64,000 nucleotides of DNA from positions 1,637,831 through 1,701,830 of the forward strand of contig VJWN01000002.1 in assembly GCA_007644065.1 (NCBI GenBank), read 5' to 3'. Under the pieces are notes generated by a model. The model did no database searches and was not told the DNA's origin. It worked only from the letters and a program-made list of their open reading frames with translations. Origin of the DNA: Margaritispora aquatica. Its lineage: Eukaryota > Ascomycota > Leotiomycetes > Helotiales > Discinellaceae. Each line of letters begins with the position of its first letter. Within the stretch, counting starts at the first letter, position 1. This document shows positions 60,918 to 64,000 of this stretch, one piece after another. The position numbers were made by a program, and so were the translations under genes.

Positions 60918-63421
60918 ATGCCTGATGTATGTTGCAAAGAAAACCTGTACTTGAGAGCCAATACTAACATGAGGAAAGATTTCCCCACCACTTAGTGTTG
61001 CTTGGGGTTATGGAATCGTCTTGGGTCTTGGTGGACTCTTTGCCTTGGGCATGGTAAGCCTTGCCAGAACCTTAAAAAAGGCCATCACTGACGTTTGTCA
61101 GGTTCTTGTGACATGGATCCTCAAGAGATACAACAATGAGCTTCAAACCTCCGAGATGTTCAGCACAGCTGGACGAACTGTGAAGTCTGGACTAGTTGCC
61201 TCTGCTGTTGTCTCCTCCTGGACCTGGGCTGCCACCCTGCTCCAATCGTCTGGTATTGCTTATCGTTATGGTGTATCCGGTCCTTTCTGGTATGCCAGTG
61301 GTGCTACCGTCCAAATTATCTTGTTTGCAACCATTGCCATCGAGTTGAAGCGTAGAGCACCAAACGCTCATGTGAGTTTGAGTTATACACAGCTTCATCA
61401 TCAAAAGCTGACCAGTACCAGACCTTCCTCGAGGTTATCAAGGCTAGATATGGCACTGGGGCACATATCGTGTTCATTGTCTTCGGCTTGATGACAAACA
61501 TCCTCGTTACTGCTATGTTGTTGACTGGAGGTGAGCTCATTTGCACTTTTTATGTTTGAGCGACAAAAGTCGGGTAGCAGGGCAATACTGATGGTTGATA
61601 TAGGTTCGGCTGTTGTTACTGCGTTGACCGGCATGCCGTAAGTATTCTGGAAGGCTCTTTGGACACACAAGCTAATACTTCGTTAGAACCCCAGCTGCTT
61701 GCTTCTTGTTGCCATTGGGTGTCGTTATCTATACCATGTTCGGTGGTATTAAGGCAACCTTCCTTACTGATTGGGTCCACACCTTCATCCTCTTGATCAT
61801 TATTTTGATCTTTTCATTCACCACTTATGCAACTAGTTCGACTCTCGGATCTCCAGGAGCTGTCTTTGACCTTTTGGTTAAAGCCGCTGCTGACCATCCA
61901 GTTGAGGGCAATGCTGGTGGATCTTACCTGACCATGAAGTCCACTCAAGGTGCGATCTTTTTCGTGATCAACATTGTGGGTAACTTCGGCACCGTGTTCT
62001 TGGACAACGGTTACTACAACAAGGCTATTGCTGCCTCCCCAGTACACGCTCTCCCCGGTTATATCATGGGAGGTATCTCCTGGTTTGCCATTCCATGGTT
62101 GTGCGCTACTACCATGGGTTTGGCTGGTCTTGCTCTCGAAGGCAACCCCGCTTTCCCAACTTTCCCACATCGCATGTCAGATGCCGATGTCTCCGCTGGT
62201 CTTGTCCTTCCATACGCTGCTGTCGCCCTTCTCGGTAGCGGCGGTGCTGTCTGCACATTGTTGATTGTCTTCATGGCTGTTACATCAGCTTCATCCGCTG
62301 AGCTTATTGCTGTTTCATCCATCTTCACCTATGATATCTACCAGACCTACTTCGACCCAGCTGCTTTGGGCAAGAAGCTTATCTACATGTCGCACGCGAT
62401 GGTTATTGGCTTTGGATTGTTCATGGCCTCGTTCTCTGTCGGATGTGAGTAATCTTTCATATTCCGAGTCTGCAAATTACTTACGTGATTCAGTATTCTA
62501 CGCCGGTATCAGCATGGGTTATCTCTATGTCATGATGGGTGTCATAATCTCGTCTGCCGTCATCCCAGCCACCCTTACTCTCATGGTATGTTGACTTCAG
62601 CATTTTCCACAATCGATCGATTTGCATGCTGACATTCACACAGTGGGCTGGCCACAACAAGCAAGCCGCAACCTACACACCAGTTCTCGGTCTCATCTGT
62701 GCCGTCATTGCATGGTTGGTCACAGCCAAGAAGACCTGTGGCAAGATGGATGTCGACTGCACTGGCAGCAACAACCCCATGTTGGCAGGAAACGTTGTTG
62801 CGCTCCTCTCCCCACTTATCTTCACCCCTCTTTTTACCCTGGTCTTTGGCGTCGACAAGTACGACTGGAAGTCCATGGCCGCAATCCGCAAGGGTGACGA
62901 CCACGATTTGGCTGATGCCGCACACGTCGATCTCGAGCTCGTACCGGGCGAGACCAACACCAGTGCTGCTGAAATGGAAGCAGAGCAGGCTAACTTGCTC
63001 CGTGCGTCCAAGATCGCAAAGATCACTACTGTTGTTCTCACGATTGTTCTGTTGGTTGTCTGGCCAATGCCGCTCTATGGCTCTGGTTATGTCTTCAACA
63101 AGGCTTTCTTCTCTGGATGGGTTGTTGTTGGTATAATTTGGCTGATTGGTGCTCTGATCGCCGTTGGTCTCTTCCCAGTAAGTTCGGATTTTCTTCATTT
63201 CGTCCCAATCATTGCACACGTGCTAACAAACCCTCCAGATCTGGGAAGGCCGTAAGGATCTCGCCGCAACTTTCAAGGCTATCTACCTCGATATCACTGG
63301 CAAGAAGCACCCTTCCAAGTACCACGGCCCAGAAGCCACCTTCACCGAGTCCAAGGACGTCACTTCCGATGTCACTCCTCCAAGTGAGAAGGTTGTTGGC
63401 ATTGATGAGAAGGCCCTCTAG
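60918..63421 (+). CDS. DUR3: Urea active transporter Dur3
   Basis: Nine exons give 687 residues: 60918-60926, 60979-61053, 61102-61371, 61422-61530, 61604-61637, 61687-62444, 62494-62585, 62644-63177 and 63239-63421. Introns are 48-73 bp. The protein is a multi-pass sodium:solute-symporter family member with many hydrophobic helices. Dur3 signatures include GYGIVLGLG near the start, [15 protein letters not shown], and a long loop containing [20 protein letters not shown]. Dur3 takes up urea, and in some fungi polyamines, at the plasma membrane with a proton or sodium. The first coding exon is only nine bases (Met-Pro-Asp); the second begins [12 protein letters not shown]. Short hydrophilic tail ends [11 protein letters not shown]. 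No frame breaks seen. Confidence 0.95.
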
Positions 63422-64000
63422 GCTAGACGTTGAACTGGAGTTTGTTTTACTTCTTTAATCTTATTTACGTGCGGGACAAGCTTTATGATACCATTGTCGT
63501 TGAATGCAGCTGCAGAAACAAATTCATGTTATTGTTTCTGATGGATGTACCCTTAAATAACAAACGCTTTAATGAAATTTAATTGCTGCACAACTCTTTA
63601 TCTACATCTCGCAATGATAAATTCCTCCGTGTCCTTAAGGGAGTCTGCAGTATTCTTTATGGCGACAGTTCCACACATGTATCTCAGCGCCCGTCCCAGA
63701 CAAAGTGTTGGGCCCTTTTTTGATGTCTCTTCCTCTTTTTAGGAGCGTGGATATTCCAAGTCGTTCACTTCCGAACCAAACACTCTGGCTCCGTAGCTGC
63801 TCTCGGCCCTGGGACTGACTGATGCATCTTTTCGAGACACTGAATCCAAAGTAGACTTATGGCCGACGATCTTTTATTCTTGCCATGAAGCTAGACTCAC
63901 GATCTCTCTTCTCTTGCAAGTTTCCCCAAGGAGTGTCGCTAAAGCTTAGTCAATTTCAAAAGTTAGCGACACTAGATAAATAAACTAAGAGATCTACAGT
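63422..64000. other. 3' flank of DUR3
   Basis: 3'UTR and intergenic DNA up to the window edge. It holds an 11-bp inverted repeat at 63932-63973. No gene seen. Confidence 0.6.
63932..63973. repeat. 11-bp perfect inverted repeat, 20-nt spacer
   Basis: AGTGTCGCTAA, a 20-nt spacer, then TTAGCGACACT. It could be a hairpin or the end of a small inverted-repeat element running beyond the window. Confidence 0.85.

Overview
The window is nuclear DNA from a filamentous ascomycete, most likely a member of the Leotiomycetes/Helotiales near the Botrytis-Sclerotinia group. The support is genes split by short introns (about 47-215 bp) with GT..AG ends and frequent CTAAC/CTGAC branch sites, long intergenic spaces, and family content typical of such fungi: a group III histidine kinase with six HAMP repeats, a Dur3 urea permease, an Msn2-like factor, a fungal Munc13-like protein and a Dph6 fusion. 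The class-level assignment is inference; no rRNA or marker gene is present.

Layout, left to right. A C2H2 zinc-finger gene (-, 62-1565) is followed by a 667-bp run of N (2045-2711) and about 3 kb without genes. An F-box gene (-, 5720-8885) lies divergent from a Munc13/UNC13-like membrane-trafficking gene (+, 10471-14675). Then come the osmosensing and fungicide-response histidine kinase (+, 18154-22562), a secreted type-B carboxylesterase (+, 24095-26145), and an oleate delta-12 desaturase (-, 27131-28605). The splicing helicase PRP28 (-, 32331-34860) and mitochondrial ribosomal protein mL59 (+, 35060-35746) form a tight divergent pair. A small Myb-like gene (+, 37472-38237) and a coiled-coil ORF (+, 38365-38646) precede diphthine-ammonia ligase DPH6 (-, 39325-41826) and an Msn2/Seb1-like C2H2 factor (-, 42736-44809). 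About 11.6 kb (44.8-56.4 kb) then holds no gene I can support. The right end has a small unknown membrane-protein gene (-, 56451-57365), a tiny four-exon zinc-ribbon gene (+, 58224-58951) and the urea transporter DUR3 (+, 60918-63421).

The genes are unrelated housekeeping and regulatory loci; I see no biosynthetic cluster, operon-like unit, transposase, CRISPR array, rRNA or tRNA. Two genes may belong to one stress network: the histidine kinase feeds the HOG-type MAPK pathway, and Msn2-like factors are stress effectors. DUR3 has several GATA-type sites upstream, as expected for a nitrogen-repressed permease. All multi-exon models were assembled by hand and checked for reading-phase consistency; several tiny exons (9, 12, 29 and 31 nt) are easy for automatic callers to miss. 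I found no clearly new biological system. The most interesting items are the 12-nt micro-exon in the kinase H-box, the Lys at a fungicide-resistance hotspot, the gene-poor tract with a perfect 15-bp hairpin, and the two small unknown genes near 57-59 kb.
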